Shown: one piece after another, positions 5,632-5,995 of the stretch
Layout of the letters: each line of letters opens with the position of its first letter
How positions within the stretch are numbered: the stretch's first letter is position 1
Source of the DNA: Candidatus Calidifonticultor daggyaiensis
GTDB taxonomy: Bacteria > Actinomycetota > Humimicrobiia > Humimicrobiales > Humimicrobiaceae
Reading direction: 5' to 3'
NCBI GenBank assembly: GCA_015661035.1
Contig: JACVJA010000099.1
Location: 1-5,995, forward strand
Length of the DNA stretch: 5,995 bases
The notes under the pieces: model-generated
Databases searched by the model: none
Told to the model about the DNA's origin: nothing
What the model saw: the letters and a program-made list of their open reading frames with translations, nothing else
Position numbers and translations under genes: made by a program

Positions 5632-5995
5632 TTTTATCTTTGACAGCATTATTTAAAATATTTAAAAATTCTTCTAATTTTATTTCCCTTAATTCAAAAC
5701 TTGTATCTTTTTTAGCTTTTTTTTCTAAATTATCTTCTAAATTATCTTGATACAAATCTTTTTCATCTTTTTTGCTGCTAAACCCTTTGCTATCCTTTAA
5801 TCTTTTAATATTTAAGCCTAATTTTTTTCTAATAGAGATGGTATTTGTTTGTACTTCCTTATCACCAATAATAACCATATATGGTATTTTTTGAAGCTCT
5901 GCCTGTCTTATTTTTTTATTTAAAGATTCTATTCTATTATCCATGTTAACTCTAAAACCACTATTTTTTAAAACCTCAAAAACATTCAAAGCATA
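5618..5995 (-). CDS. thrS: Threonyl-tRNA synthetase, C-terminal 125 residues (cut by window edge)
   Basis: This is the anticodon-binding domain of the class II enzyme that charges tRNA-Thr; the catalytic core lies outside the window. The frame is open from the right edge (first residues YALNVFEVLK) to TAG at 5620-5618. Family features are FEVLKNSGFRVNMDNR at 6-21, KKIRQAELQKIPYMVIIGDK at 27-46 and EVQTNTISIR at 47-56. The family normally continues with a short G-x-DLG-x-M turn into the last helix. Here, after KKLG (57-60), comes a lysine- and acid-rich stretch at about 61-98, containing DNLEDNLE, before ELREIKLEEFLNIL (101-114). That is roughly 35-40 extra residues. The apparent start at 5989 (TTG) is only an internal codon. 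The frame is intact, so this is an insertion and not a broken gene. Confidence 0.95.
   Translation of the reverse strand, partial: YALNVFEVLKNSGFRVNMDNRIESLNKKIRQAELQKIPYMVIIGDKEVQTNTISIRKKLGLNIKRLKDSKGFSSKKDEKDLYQDNLEDNLEKKAKKDTSFELREIKLEEFLNILNNAVKDKKAIP
5723..5746. repeat. Perfect 12-bp in-frame tandem duplication inside thrS
   Basis: The plus-strand unit TTCTAAATTATC is present twice without a gap (5723-5734 and 5735-5746). Because 12 is a multiple of three it encodes a four-residue repeat (DNLEDNLE) and keeps the frame. It lies inside the charged insertion of ThrS, and suggests that the insertion has grown by local duplication. Confidence 0.9.

Overview
The window is one end-to-end minus-strand block of translation genes from an AT-rich bacterium. 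In transcription order (right to left) it reads: 3' end of thrS (threonyl-tRNA synthetase), a radical SAM enzyme of unknown function, infC (IF3), rpmI (L35), rplT (L20), pheS and the first 340 codons of pheT. All genes lie on the minus strand. No protein-coding gene, tRNA, rRNA, CRISPR array or insertion sequence was recognised on the plus strand. The thrS-infC-rpmI-rplT-pheS-pheT order is a classical, widely conserved bacterial arrangement. The radical SAM gene between thrS and infC is the unusual part.

The organism cannot be named from this window. Very high A+T, strong GGAGG-type ribosome binding sites and a PheS with a four-cysteine knuckle of the kind found in Bacillus-like PheS proteins fit a low-GC Bacillota-like or similarly AT-rich lineage. 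That assignment is inference.

Region by region: 1-1021 is the N-terminal part of pheT with a GTG start. 1112-2152 is pheS. 2153-2368 is an AT-rich gap holding short tandem repeats, one of which overlaps the rplT stop. 2369-3495 is the tight infC-rpmI-rplT unit with gaps of 17-18 nt. infC must be read from a non-canonical ATT codon at 3495, which adds 58 residues to the first ATG-started reading frame. 3496-4105 is about 610 bases without a gene. It holds the infC leader, with an intrinsic-terminator hairpin close upstream of the infC ribosome binding site and a 17-bp long-range inverted repeat just before that hairpin. This layout suggests attenuation of the L20-leader type, although the known family was not recognised by sequence. 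4106-5449 is the radical SAM gene with its own ribosome binding site and a possible TATAAT promoter element. 5618-5995 is the ThrS anticodon-binding domain, which carries a lysine/acid-rich insertion of roughly 35-40 residues that includes a perfect 12-bp in-frame tandem duplication.

Functionally, the block joins two aminoacyl-tRNA synthetases, an initiation factor and two large-subunit proteins, so it serves translation. The radical SAM gene has no visible mechanistic link to the rest. Its flanking gaps contain no convincing small precursor-peptide gene.
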